A stretch of 64,000 nucleotides of DNA from assembly GCA_020846745.1 (NCBI GenBank), contig JADLDI010000150.1, positions 62,001 to 126,000 of the forward strand, given 5' to 3'. Shown one piece after another: positions 24,867-33,076 of this stretch (within the stretch, counting starts at the first letter, position 1; each line of letters opens with the position of its first letter). This DNA is from Bryobacterales bacterium. Lineage in GTDB: Bacteria; Acidobacteriota; Terriglobia; Bryobacterales; Bryobacteraceae. The translations under genes and the position numbers were made by a program. Below the pieces are notes generated by a model, which had not been told where the DNA came from, searched no databases, and saw only the letters and a program-made list of their open reading frames with translations.

Positions 24867-25554
24867 GGTTCTGCCGGGCAGTGGCGCAGATGGCGTGACA
24901 GCCTTCAGCTGGCGCAAGGTGACCGGCAATGGCCGGGACGCAGAGTCGGCCGCCACCGACCCGGAACACGAAGCAGAACGCGTCATACACTCGTTGAATC
25001 AGCGGATTGCTCAACTCGAAGCCGAGCTTAGCCGGCGCGAGCAACAGGCGCGCGAGCAGGGGCAGAAGGCGGGATATCAGGCCGGCCGCAAGGAGGGCGA
25101 GGCCGCGGTTCAGAAGCAGGCCACGGAAGAGATGCAGAAAACCGTGGGCAAGATCGCGGAAACGACACGCGACCTGCTTGGCTGGCGGAAACAGATTCGT
25201 GCACAGATGGAAGAAGACCTGGTCCACCTGGCCGTGGCGATAGCCCGGCGCATTCTGCATCGCGAACTGACTGTCGATGAAGGGGCGCTTCTCGGCATTA
25301 TTCACGTGGCACTGACAAAAATCGAACTGCGGGAACTGTCGCAGATTCGCGTTTCGGCAAAGGACCGGCAAATCGTCGCGGATCGCCTGGCGGCCGCGTC
25401 GCTGCCAACTCGGGTAGAGATCGTAGGCGACCCAACGCTAGCGCGAGGCAGTTTGGTGTTCGAGACAACGCGTGGCAACCTCGACTGCTCGATCGAAGCG
25501 CAACTGCAGGAGATTGACCGCGGGCTGGCCGACGTTGTGAGGAGGGCACAATGA
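24856..25554 (+). CDS. fliH: Flagellar export regulator FliH
   Basis: 232 residues. A variable N-terminus leads into a long Glu/Gln/Ala-rich coiled coil (about 40-95) and the C-terminal FliH/HrpE domain (LVHLAVAIARRILHRELTVD, VSAKDRQIVADRL, DPTLARGSLVFETTRGNLD). FliH dimers bind FliI and hold it at the export gate. It overlaps fliG by 11 bases and fliI by four. Confidence 0.88.
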   Translation: MSSRVLPGSGADGVTAFSWRKVTGNGRDAESAATDPEHEAERVIHSLNQRIAQLEAELSRREQQAREQGQKAGYQAGRKEGEAAVQKQATEEMQKTVGKIAETTRDLLGWRKQIRAQMEEDLVHLAVAIARRILHRELTVDEGALLGIIHVALTKIELRELSQIRVSAKDRQIVADRLAAASLPTRVEIVGDPTLARGSLVFETTRGNLDCSIEAQLQEIDRGLADVVRRAQ

Positions 25555-26876
25555 ACCGTCCTGCGGATTGTTGGGACCTGACAGCCCATCTCGATACGGT
25601 TGAACGCATCGACACCTTTCGCTGGACGGGCCAGGTGGTGGAGATGGTTGGACTGTTAATCGAGTCGCAGGGCCCAGCGGTGGCCATCGGCGATTTTTGT
25701 GAAATCAACACCAGTTCGAAGCGCAGCATTCGAGCCCAGGTGATCGGATTCCGGCATGGCCGCGTGCTATTAATGCCACTCGAAGAGACGGAAGGCGTCC
25801 AGGCCGGTGACACGGTGGTCGCGCGAGTGGAAGACGCGCGGATGGGCGTTGGCGACGATCTGCTCGGCCGGGTGCTAGACGGTTTTGGTCAACCGATGGA
25901 TGGGTTACCCGCTCCCAGGCCCACCGGTTTCTATCCGCTATACACTGCTCCGCCCGGCCCGATGCAACGCCGGCCCATCTCCGCCCCATTAATCACTGGT
26001 ATCCGCGCGATCGATTCCGTGCTCACGTGCGGGTTCGGACAGCGAATCGGCATTTTCGGCGGTTCCGGCGTCGGCAAGAGTACGTTACTCGGGTCGATGG
26101 CGAAGCATCATAAGGCCGATGTGGCGGTAGTTGCACTGATTGGTGAACGTAACCGAGAGGTCAAAGACTTTATTGAGCACGAACTGGGCCCGGATGGTTT
26201 GAAGAAATCCGTTCTGGTTATTGCAACCTCCGACCGCCCGGCGCCACTGCGTATTCGAGCGGCGTTTGTCGCGCTGGCATTAGCAGAGTATTTCCGCGAC
26301 CAGAAGAAGAACGTTCTGCTGATTATGGATTCCGTGACGCGGCTCGCAATGGCGCAGCGTGAGATTGGACTCGCGGCAGGCGAGCCGCCATCGCAGAAGG
26401 GATATACTCCTTCCGTTTTCGCCCTTCTCCCGAAAATCTTCGAACGGGCCGGCAGCTTTGACTCGGGTTCCATTACCGGCTTCTTTACGGTGCTCGTAGA
26501 GGGGGACGATTTCAACGAGCCGATCGCCGATGCCGTTCGCGGTATTCTCGACGGGCATATCATCCTGTCACGCCAGCTTGGAGCGGCCGGTCACTATCCG
26601 GCCATCGACATACTGCAGTCCGTGAGCCGTCTCGCATCGAGAGTCGCGGGAAAAGATCAAAAAGAAGCGGCGCAACGGATTCGCGAGACGCTGGCGACCT
26701 ACCAGCGTTCGGAAGACCTGATTAACCTCGGAGCTTATGCGGCCGGTTCCAATGCCATGCTGGACACGGCGCTGCAACTCCGTCCCAAGATTATCGAGTT
26801 TCTAAAACAGAGGCCCGATGAAACATCCAACCTCGACCAAACTGTAGCCCGAATGAAGGCGCTCCTGGAGCGCTAG
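25551..26876 (+). CDS. fliI: Flagellum-specific export ATPase FliI
   Basis: 441 residues, a typical length. Walker A is GGSGVGKST at about 169-177; Walker B is NVLLIMDSVTRLAMAQREIG. The type III ATPase signature SVFALLPKIFERAG is present. It is related to the F1 beta subunit and hydrolyses ATP for unfolding and delivery of flagellar export substrates. Start overlaps the fliH stop (ATGA). Confidence 0.96.
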   Translation: MNRPADCWDLTAHLDTVERIDTFRWTGQVVEMVGLLIESQGPAVAIGDFCEINTSSKRSIRAQVIGFRHGRVLLMPLEETEGVQAGDTVVARVEDARMGVGDDLLGRVLDGFGQPMDGLPAPRPTGFYPLYTAPPGPMQRRPISAPLITGIRAIDSVLTCGFGQRIGIFGGSGVGKSTLLGSMAKHHKADVAVVALIGERNREVKDFIEHELGPDGLKKSVLVIATSDRPAPLRIRAAFVALALAEYFRDQKKNVLLIMDSVTRLAMAQREIGLAAGEPPSQKGYTPSVFALLPKIFERAGSFDSGSITGFFTVLVEGDDFNEPIADAVRGILDGHIILSRQLGAAGHYPAIDILQSVSRLASRVAGKDQKEAAQRIRETLATYQRSEDLINLGAYAAGSNAMLDTALQLRPKIIEFLKQRPDETSNLDQTVARMKALLER

Positions 26877-26887
26877 CGAGGGAAGTC

Positions 26888-27361
26888 ATGAAACGTTTTG
26901 AATTTCCGCTGGAGCGAGTACGCCAGTACCGGAAATTGCAGCTCGACACGGAGCACGCCCGGCTCGAGCAGGCGCAGGCGCGGTTGAACGCCGTCGATGC
27001 AATGATTGTGGATTTACATCGCCAGGAGAAACAGGAAGAACGAGAGTCGCGCGAGGCAAGATCGCAGGGTGGACAAAAGGCAGTCGAAAACGCCCTGCAA
27101 CATACGCGATTTCAGTCTTACCTCTTGCGAATGGCACAGATGCTCGATCAGCAGAAGGCGCAGGCCGCACAAGCGCTGGAACGGCAACGGCTGATCCTCC
27201 TGGAGGCGCGCCGAAAATTCGAAATACTCGACCGGTTCCGGCAGTCCAGCCGGGCCGAGTGGCAGGTGGAGTTTAACCGCGAGCAGGAAGATCTTGCGGG
27301 AGAACTATTTCTCGCAAAACACGCGCGCCAAAGCCGGCAGCGAAGCGATACTGCCGTCTAG
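26888..27361 (+). CDS. fliJ: Flagellar export chaperone FliJ
   Basis: 157 residues, almost entirely charged coiled coil (KRFEFPLERVRQYRKLQLDT and on). Two antiparallel helices are the fold of FliJ, the stalk-like protein that links the FliI ring to FlhA. It is the last gene of this flagellar block. The remaining export-gate and hook genes are not in the window. It starts 11 bases after fliI. Confidence 0.85.
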   Translation: MKRFEFPLERVRQYRKLQLDTEHARLEQAQARLNAVDAMIVDLHRQEKQEERESREARSQGGQKAVENALQHTRFQSYLLRMAQMLDQQKAQAAQALERQRLILLEARRKFEILDRFRQSSRAEWQVEFNREQEDLAGELFLAKHARQSRQRSDTAV

Positions 27362-27369
27362 TAGAACAG

Positions 27370-27887
27370 ATGTCTGCAAACCTCAGCACAGGCCCCCCGC
27401 ACGCCGGAAGGAAAAGCGATCTCGTCTCAGAATGCCAGAAAGCACGGATTAGCCGCCGAGTCCATCCCAGCCGATCTCCGTCCTGTTTTCAATAGTTTGC
27501 GAAACGAACTCCACCCCCAGTGCCGCCCCGATGGCCCCTGGGAAGAGATCTTCTTCGACAAACTCGTCACCGCCCGCTGGAACATGCTCCGTGCGCTCGA
27601 TTTCCAAAACGAACTAGACGACCGATCCGATGGCCGCGACCCCATCACCCACCCCGCCACCCAAAAAGAGACCAACCCTGAAGCCCCCCCGTCCGTCGCT
27701 TTCCCTGGCCGGTGCCCTTAAAATTCAACGCTTTGCGAAACGAACTCCCCCACCTCGCACCTTCCCGGAAACGGAACCGCAACCGTCAGGGCGTGAGAAA
27801 ACCAAAATCGGCGACCAGACCGCCCTCGAAGAATCCGTGCGGAACGAACCCAATTTGGATCCCAATTGCGACATGGCTAAACGTTAA
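27370..27887 (+). pseudogene. Frameshifted member of an acidobacterial hypothetical family (STGPRTPEGKA...QNARKHGL)
   Basis: ATG 27370 begins MSANLSTGPP. After a run of six C (27393-27398) the family sequence continues only in another frame: RTPEGKAISSQNARKHGLAA, then EEIFFDKLVTARWNMLRALDF, up to a stop at 27719-27721. The usual family ending (ESVRNEPNLDPNCDMAKR) is found in a third frame, ending at 27887. That switch falls around a run of seven C near 27683-27689. Two frameshifts at C-tracts mean decay, programmed variation or base-calling errors. The family is frequent in acidobacteria and has no known function. The identification rests on pattern memory, not a search. Confidence 0.65.
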
Positions 27888-28146
27888 TCAAGCTTGCGCT
27901 TCGGGCGGTTGGATGCGCCGGCCGGGTCGCTGACGCTCCGTTTCGGGCGGCAGCGGTTGGAAGCGATGGTGGAGGTAGTCGTGCGCGTTTGCAGTCAAAC
28001 GGATCGCGGCTCGGTTACGAGGATCATGCTTGTTTGCAATCGTTTGCCGGAGTCGGAAGGCGGCGCAGAATCGCGGTCGGGGAGTTGTTCCGACGAAAGA
28101 GTCACAGGCTAGCAGCCAGAATGGCCGTGGCCCGCTACTCCTAACA

Positions 28147-28527
28147 CTAACGGCTCACCTCGAGGTTGTTCTGGACACGCCGGACGCCAGCCACGCGGAT
28201 GGCTTCCTCGCCTGCTTTCTGCTTCTCCGCTTCGGAGTCGACACGGCCGGATAAAACGACTTCGCCTGCTTTGACATTGACATCGATACTCGTCAAAGAA
28301 AACAGACTGCCCGCGGTGAGTTTCGCCTTGACAGCGGTGGCGATGGCATCATCCTTCAGGTTCTGCTGCACTCCTTCAGCGGCGGCGCCCACTCCTTGAG
28401 CAGAGCGGTTGGCGGCACGCTCGGAACCCTGCATCGTCAAGTCCGTAGCGGCACCGGTCTGCTGATGATTTGCGCAGCCGGCAAGCAGGAAACCGAGACC
28501 GATCAAAGTTAGAAAGTGGCAGCGCAC
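28147..28527 (-). CDS. BON-domain lipoprotein
   Basis: 126 residues, starting at GTG 28527 behind GGGAG. A lipoprotein signal peptide ends in LLAGC (Cys18). An Ala/Gln-rich linker precedes one BON domain (DDAIATAVKAKLTAGSL ... DVNVKAGEVVLSGRVDSEAE ... VRRVQNNLEV). BON proteins of this type (OsmY-like) sit in the periplasm or on the outer membrane and are often stress-induced. The sugar-isomerase gene upstream on the same strand ends 40 bases before it. Confidence 0.9.
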   Translation of the reverse strand: MRCHFLTLIGLGFLLAGCANHQQTGAATDLTMQGSERAANRSAQGVGAAAEGVQQNLKDDAIATAVKAKLTAGSLFSLTSIDVNVKAGEVVLSGRVDSEAEKQKAGEEAIRVAGVRRVQNNLEVSR

Positions 28528-28567
28528 GCGATTCTCCCGGCATTAGACAGGTCCGGGACGAATCGTG

Positions 28568-29485
28568 TTACGCGCGAACACCGCCAACGTCGCGCCCCGG
28601 CCAAGCCGCGCGAAGTCCATTGAGCACAGATTCCATGTACTCGCGTGCACGCCTCGCCAGGGCATCGATAGCTTCAGGCGTTGCCGGACGGGGCACCAAC
28701 GGCTCGAAGATGTTCTCGAAACTGAGCGGCATGGTGAGTCCGGTCCGCATAACCGGCTCGAACAGCTTGTAGTGATCGATCTCCCCAAAGCCTGGGCCGC
28801 AATCCTGGTCCCTGGGGTGATTCCTATGATCTTTAATTGCAAATGCCCGAATATCCTTCCAGCATTTTTGAATATCGGAAATCGGGTCGTTATTTTCGTA
28901 GTCGAGAACGTTCCCCGCGTCGTAGCACATTTTGACGCCATCGTCGGCAACGTCCGCGATGATCTTTGAACAGTCGACCCCTGTTGCGGTATTGCCGCCG
29001 TGCTGTTTGATCGTGACCAATACCTTATGCTGCCGGGCGATCGGCCCTACGTGCCGCAACGTCTTAAGGGCATTCTCGTAGAGACCACGTTCCGTCTTGC
29101 CGAAGGTTAGCAGGAAGGGAATCTCCGCCGCCGCGCATTGCTCGATACGCCTTGCGTGAGCTTCGGGACCATCGGAAGATTCCAGATTCACCATCGAGAA
29201 CATCATGACCGGCTTGAGTCCGGCATCCTTCGACTGGCGTGCAATGTCTCTGGCTTTCGAAGGGTGATCTTGCCAGGCAAGAATCGGGGTACGCGGGCTT
29301 GCCGGGGCCGGGTGGGTTGTGCCCCAAGCGACATAATCGTATCCGGCAGCCTTTATACCGGAGAGCGCTCTCGCGAACGGGAAGTTGGCATAAGGCAGCG
29401 TCATGCACGCAAGCTGGAATTGCGTCCACTCTGCCGCGGGCAGTAGTGGCGCGGCGAGGGTGGCGGAAAATTGCCGGCGCGTCAT
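28568..29485 (-). CDS. Sugar phosphate isomerase/epimerase-like TIM-barrel protein, Tat-type signal
   Basis: 305 residues from ATG 29485. A twin-arginine start (TRRQFSATLAAPLLPAA) suggests export. The xylose-isomerase-like/AP-endonuclease-2 barrel shows GIKAAGYDYVAWG, KPVMMFSMVNLES, VTIKQHGGNTATG, MCYDAGNVLDYEN and AFAIKDHRN, which contain probable metal ligands (Asp, His, Glu). A C-terminal SFENIF supplies a further Glu. The gene is divergent from a Tat-type Gfo/Idh gene with a 20-base spacer, so the two probably handle related sugars. The substrate is unknown. Confidence 0.85.
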   Translation of the reverse strand: MTRRQFSATLAAPLLPAAEWTQFQLACMTLPYANFPFARALSGIKAAGYDYVAWGTTHPAPASPRTPILAWQDHPSKARDIARQSKDAGLKPVMMFSMVNLESSDGPEAHARRIEQCAAAEIPFLLTFGKTERGLYENALKTLRHVGPIARQHKVLVTIKQHGGNTATGVDCSKIIADVADDGVKMCYDAGNVLDYENNDPISDIQKCWKDIRAFAIKDHRNHPRDQDCGPGFGEIDHYKLFEPVMRTGLTMPLSFENIFEPLVPRPATPEAIDALARRAREYMESVLNGLRAAWPGRDVGGVRA

Positions 29486-29505
29486 AGCGAGTAGAATACC
29501 TCGAT

Positions 29506-30609
29506 ATGGACCGCCGTTCATTCGTTCTCGCCAGTGCCGGCGCCGCCACAATGGCCGCGCAGGACAAGGAAATCAGAGTCGCGCACATCGGTATTGGCGC
29601 CCGGGGCGCCTCTCTCGTCAAGTTGGTGCTTGAGCAACCACATGTTCGGATCACCGCTGTTTGCGATACCGATGCCACCAAGCGCGACGAAGCGCAGAGC
29701 CTGGCCCGGCGCGACAACCCCAAATCCTATTCGGATTTTCGCCAGGTCTTGGACCTGAAGGATATCGATGCCGTTTTCATTGCGACGCCCTGCGACCTGC
29801 ACAGTCCGATGGCCGTCGCCGCTTTGGAAGCCGGCAAATACGTGTATTGCGAGAAACCGCTTGGCATCACACCCGAACAGGTGGACGCCGTTCTCACTGC
29901 CGCGCGAAAAGCGAAAACTTTCCTCCAGATTGGACAGCAATTACGGTACTTCCCGACGATGCGCGAGGCCATTCGCCAGATCCACGAGGTCAAGGCGATC
30001 GGCCAGCCATTCGTGATCAAGGCGCAACGGCATTCCACGCCACCTCGTCCCGGCGCCGAGCGGCAACGTCCGGCCTGGTACCTGGACGTCAAGCGCTCGG
30101 GCGATCTGATCGTCGAAAACGCGGTCCACAATATCGACCTTTGTAATTGGATCGCCAACTCACGTCCGGAAAGTGCGTATGGACACGGGAAGAAGTACCT
30201 TCCCCAGGCGATCCCCGCCGGGACTCAGATGATGGACGGGTTCAGCGTCGAGTATATCTATGAGAACGACATGCACCTGGACTATAGCCAGTTGTATCTC
30301 CACCCGCGGCAAATGAAGGAACTGAAGAACAACCAGTGGTACATCGTGTTCGGCGAAACCGGGTCGATCGAGGTGAACGGTGGAATGCTCTATCCGATGC
30401 ACGGCGAGCCATCGAAATTCTTCACGCCAGAATTGGAGACGAAGCAGGAAAACGCCACCGCGGAATTCTTCCGCTGTGTACGTGCCAATGAACAACCGTT
30501 CGCCGACGTGAAGGTTGGCGCCGTTGCCGCGCTTACAGCAATTATGGGACGCGAAGCGATTTACCGACGACGGATGGTGACCTGGAAAGAGTTAGGCGTA
30601 AACGTCTGA
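29506..30609 (+). CDS. Gfo/Idh/MocA-family oxidoreductase, Tat-type signal
   Basis: 367 residues. A short twin-arginine leader (MDRRSFVLASAGAATMAA) precedes a Rossmann fold with GIGARG at 29-34. The family motif EKP is at 116-118 (YCEKPLG). The C-terminal substrate domain includes DLIVENAVHNIDLCNW with the active-site region. It is an NAD(P)-dependent dehydrogenase acting on a sugar or related compound. A TAGAAT box at 29492-29497 places the transcription start at about 29504-29506, so the mRNA may be leaderless. The neighbouring divergent gene encodes a sugar isomerase. Confidence 0.9.
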   Translation: MDRRSFVLASAGAATMAAQDKEIRVAHIGIGARGASLVKLVLEQPHVRITAVCDTDATKRDEAQSLARRDNPKSYSDFRQVLDLKDIDAVFIATPCDLHSPMAVAALEAGKYVYCEKPLGITPEQVDAVLTAARKAKTFLQIGQQLRYFPTMREAIRQIHEVKAIGQPFVIKAQRHSTPPRPGAERQRPAWYLDVKRSGDLIVENAVHNIDLCNWIANSRPESAYGHGKKYLPQAIPAGTQMMDGFSVEYIYENDMHLDYSQLYLHPRQMKELKNNQWYIVFGETGSIEVNGGMLYPMHGEPSKFFTPELETKQENATAEFFRCVRANEQPFADVKVGAVAALTAIMGREAIYRRRMVTWKELGVNV

Positions 30610-30618
30610 GGTTCCGCC

Positions 30619-31464
30619 CTATTTATTCAACAGGACGGTGTGAACCACCTTCTTGAGTTCCGCGGCTTCCGTTTTCTTCGCGCCCGATAACTGCTTCTCG
30701 TTCAGAGAAATCGTCCAGTAGGGCGCGAAGCGTTTCTCCCCGTCCGAGTCTTTCTTCGCCATCGTAAGCAGCGGTGTCAGCGTCCCGACCGGATTTCCAT
30801 CGAGGAACAGATAGTGAAGACTGGTCAACCCGGCTAGTGGGGAGAGGTCGCTGACTTTGTTGTTCTTCAGGTCGAGCGACGATAACCATTTCAGGTTCGC
30901 AAGAGGCTTGAGGTCTTTGACGAGATTGCCGTCGACATACAGTGACCAAAGCCGGTTCATGTTCGCCACCGGAGTGAGGTCCGAGATCTTGTTGTTGGAC
31001 AGGTACAGGGAGTTGAAGGTTTTGATGTTGGCGAGCGGACGCAAGTCCGCCACTTCATTCCCGCTGAGATCGAGGTACTGCAGATTGGTGAGTCCCGCCA
31101 GCGGAGCGATGTCCCTAATTTTGTTCCTGGCAAGAGTGAGCGACTGGATGTTTGTGAGATCTTTGAGGGGCGTGAGATCGGCAATCTCACCATCGGGCAA
31201 TTCCAGCAGCGCAAGAGCGGAGCATTTCTCCAACCCGGTCAGATCGCGTATACCCTTGCCCTTCCCGGAAATAGTGGAGAGGGATTTCACATCTTCCGCG
31301 GTGATCGGCTCTTTATTGTCGCGCTTGCCGAACACGTAGGTTCGGACGACAGCTTCCAGATTCGGATCGGGGAAAATCGACGTAGGGGCGTCGGCCGCTT
31401 GTGCCGTGAGCGAAAGGCAGCAAGCTAGGGTAGCAGTGACAAAAACGAGGTAGTGTCGGCGCAT
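30619..31464 (-). CDS. Secreted leucine-rich-repeat protein
   Basis: 281 residues from ATG 31464, preceded by GGGAGGT at a good distance. A signal peptide (LVFVTATLACCLSLTAQAA) is followed by an N-cap (DPNLEAVVRTYVFG) and about seven 22-residue repeats of the internalin-like type L..L.NL..L.L..N.I.D..PL. Examples are LTNIQSLTLARNKIRDIAPL and LTNLQYLDLSGNEVADLRPL. The C-terminal region is unique. It likely binds proteins or polysaccharides outside the inner membrane. Its end is nine bases from the end of the convergent oxidoreductase gene. Confidence 0.9.
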   Translation of the reverse strand: MRRHYLVFVTATLACCLSLTAQAADAPTSIFPDPNLEAVVRTYVFGKRDNKEPITAEDVKSLSTISGKGKGIRDLTGLEKCSALALLELPDGEIADLTPLKDLTNIQSLTLARNKIRDIAPLAGLTNLQYLDLSGNEVADLRPLANIKTFNSLYLSNNKISDLTPVANMNRLWSLYVDGNLVKDLKPLANLKWLSSLDLKNNKVSDLSPLAGLTSLHYLFLDGNPVGTLTPLLTMAKKDSDGEKRFAPYWTISLNEKQLSGAKKTEAAELKKVVHTVLLNK

Positions 31465-31781
31465 CGGTAAACCTCCCTGGATTATCGGAAACGGCGCACC
31501 ACAAAGGTGACAAATAATGTGAGTTCTGTTGCTGGAGAAGACCAGCCTCAGAAATCGTATCATCCAATGCCGGCAGGCATCAAGTTCCGATAAGGACCAA
31601 GTACGATTTACAAATGCGGTAGAATGTAGTACGTAATAAAGAAAAGAAGCGGAGCGAACATCCGATTCCGGCGCGTCCTTTACCGAAACTTTCGTTCGCC
31701 CCGCTCAGACGCTGTGGACCACAATGTTGCGTCCGCGCCTGCCCCGCTCCGGATCCAGACCCCGGACCGAGGATGTAAAAA
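31465..31781. other. 317-base intergenic region before the LRR gene
   Basis: Contains the promoter region of the LRR gene (minus strand) and a terminator-like structure for the OmpA gene at 31636-31705. No gene is supported. Confidence 0.5.
31636..31705 (-). terminator. Probable intrinsic terminator of the OmpA-family gene
   Basis: Read on the minus strand, AGCGGGGCGAAC (31705-31694) pairs with GTTCGCTCCGCT (31659-31648) with one G-U or mismatch, and is followed by TTCTTTTCTTT. The loop is long (34 bases). It lies 77 bases beyond the stop of the OmpA gene. Confidence 0.5.
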
Positions 31782-32567
31782 CTACTGAGATCCTGCTCGG
31801 GCGCTGGTAGTATTTCCCGACGCACCCTCGGTGGAATACAGACGAACCTCAACGCGCCGATTCTGCTTACGGCCGGCGCGGGTTTTGTCGTCGGCCACCG
31901 GCGATTCCTTACCCATTCCGATCATGCTGATGCGGTAGAGGGGAATCTTGTGCTGCAAGGTCAAGTAACGAACAACTTCCTGCGCACGACGGCGGCTCAA
32001 CTCAAGGTTGATCTGTTCGGTTCCGGTACGGTCAGTAAAGCCCTGGACCTCTAATAAATAGCGTTTGTGAGCGGTAATTGTGCCCACGGCAGCGTCGAGC
32101 TGCTTTTTGGCGTCGTCAGTGAGCGTGCTGCGCCCGCTGGGGAACAGAACGACTTCCTTGCCGATAAGCTGGAAGTTATCGAGCGCACCCATCTTCTGTT
32201 CCAACTCAGTGGACTTCTGATCGAGCGCGGTACGTACGTCCGCCGCAGCTCGTTGAGCCTGCTCAGCTTTTTGGCCACTCTGCTGTGCGGCCTCATTGGC
32301 CTGCTGCGCCGCGGTTTGTGCGTCACCGGCGCGTTTATCAGCAGCCTGCGCCCGCTCATCAACGCGCGACACATTCTGTTCGATACTAGCGATGCTGGCA
32401 TCCGTCTTCTGATCTTTCGCTTCCACATCGCTGATCCGTTTATCAAGCGGAGCTACACGAGTACCAACGTACTTCTTCGTGGCACACCCCGCGGAAACTA
32501 ACAGCAGTGCCGATACAGCGATCGCGCCTAAGAACGCGGGCCGCACACGGACTAAGGTATTCTGCAT
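31782..32567 (-). CDS. OmpA-family peptidoglycan-binding lipoprotein
   Basis: 261 residues. A lipobox (LLVSAGC, Cys28) is followed by an Ala/Gln-rich coiled coil (about 45-125) and a C-terminal OmpA-like domain (YLLEVQGFTDRTGTEQINLE, LSRRRAQEVVRYL, SPVADDKTRAGRKQNRRVEV). The Asp and Arg of the diaminopimelate-binding motif (TDRTG, NRRVEV) are present. It would tether the outer membrane to the cell wall, with the coiled coil spanning the periplasm or trimerising as in Lpp. It is transcribed alone. Confidence 0.92.
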   Translation of the reverse strand: MQNTLVRVRPAFLGAIAVSALLLVSAGCATKKYVGTRVAPLDKRISDVEAKDQKTDASIASIEQNVSRVDERAQAADKRAGDAQTAAQQANEAAQQSGQKAEQAQRAAADVRTALDQKSTELEQKMGALDNFQLIGKEVVLFPSGRSTLTDDAKKQLDAAVGTITAHKRYLLEVQGFTDRTGTEQINLELSRRRAQEVVRYLTLQHKIPLYRISMIGMGKESPVADDKTRAGRKQNRRVEVRLYSTEGASGNTTSARAGSQ

Positions 32568-33076
32568 AGTCGTTTCTCCTGATTCTCCTTGACTACCGGC
32601 TAAGGCGAATCGCCCACCACCGGTGCTTCGAAAAGCAATTCTGGTGCCACTATAACTCAGTTTGAAGAGCGGTAGGTAAAAAGGTGCTAATCCACACTCT
32701 GTGGAAATTGCGCGTAAAAATTACCAGCGAAGGGAAGAAATTACCGGACGGAAACGGCAATCGCGCCGCGGAGAGGGAGACCGCGGCGCGATTTCCATCG
32801 GTTAAAAAGGTCGTGGAGGAGAGCGACCTTTCGTCGTCCGTGTACCTGCTGAGCCGGACGACGGCTACCGATACCGATACCTGCTGCAGAGACCAGCAAC
32901 CCGGAGTAGGAGAAGAGAAGCTTTCGCGGTAAAGTTTCGTGGGCGACGGTAATTTTTACCGCCGCGGCCAGGAAGATCTTACACCGTATCAGCGATTTCC
33001 CGAGTTCTTGGTGCTTCCTGCTGATTCCTGATTTTCGAATGAGCAAGCGTACTGCCAAAATCGAATAGAACTGCTA
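32568..33076. other. 509-base gap with a strong hairpin and two palindromes
   Basis: No gene is supported. Notable content: a perfect inverted repeat at 32759-32793, and two palindromic sites at 32715-32725 and 32948-32960. A minus-strand frame across 32741-33058 includes a hydrophobic stretch (LFSYSGLLVSAAGIGIGS), but it also runs through the hairpin and has no clear start or family. Confidence 0.5.
32759..32793. repeat. Perfect 13-bp inverted repeat
   Basis: AATCGCGCCGCGG (32759-32771) and CCGCGGCGCGATT (32781-32793) form a very stable stem around a nine-base loop. There is no T-run on either side. It lies far from both neighbouring genes (the OmpA gene starts at 32567, the FAD oxidoreductase ends at 33077). 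It could be a factor-dependent terminator for the FAD oxidoreductase transcript (minus strand) or part of a small RNA. Confidence 0.6.

Noticed and set aside
32741-33058. Minus-strand frame with a hydrophobic stretch, possibly a sortase-type small protein
   Set aside because: It runs through the 13-bp hairpin, has no clear start signal and matches no family that I recognise.
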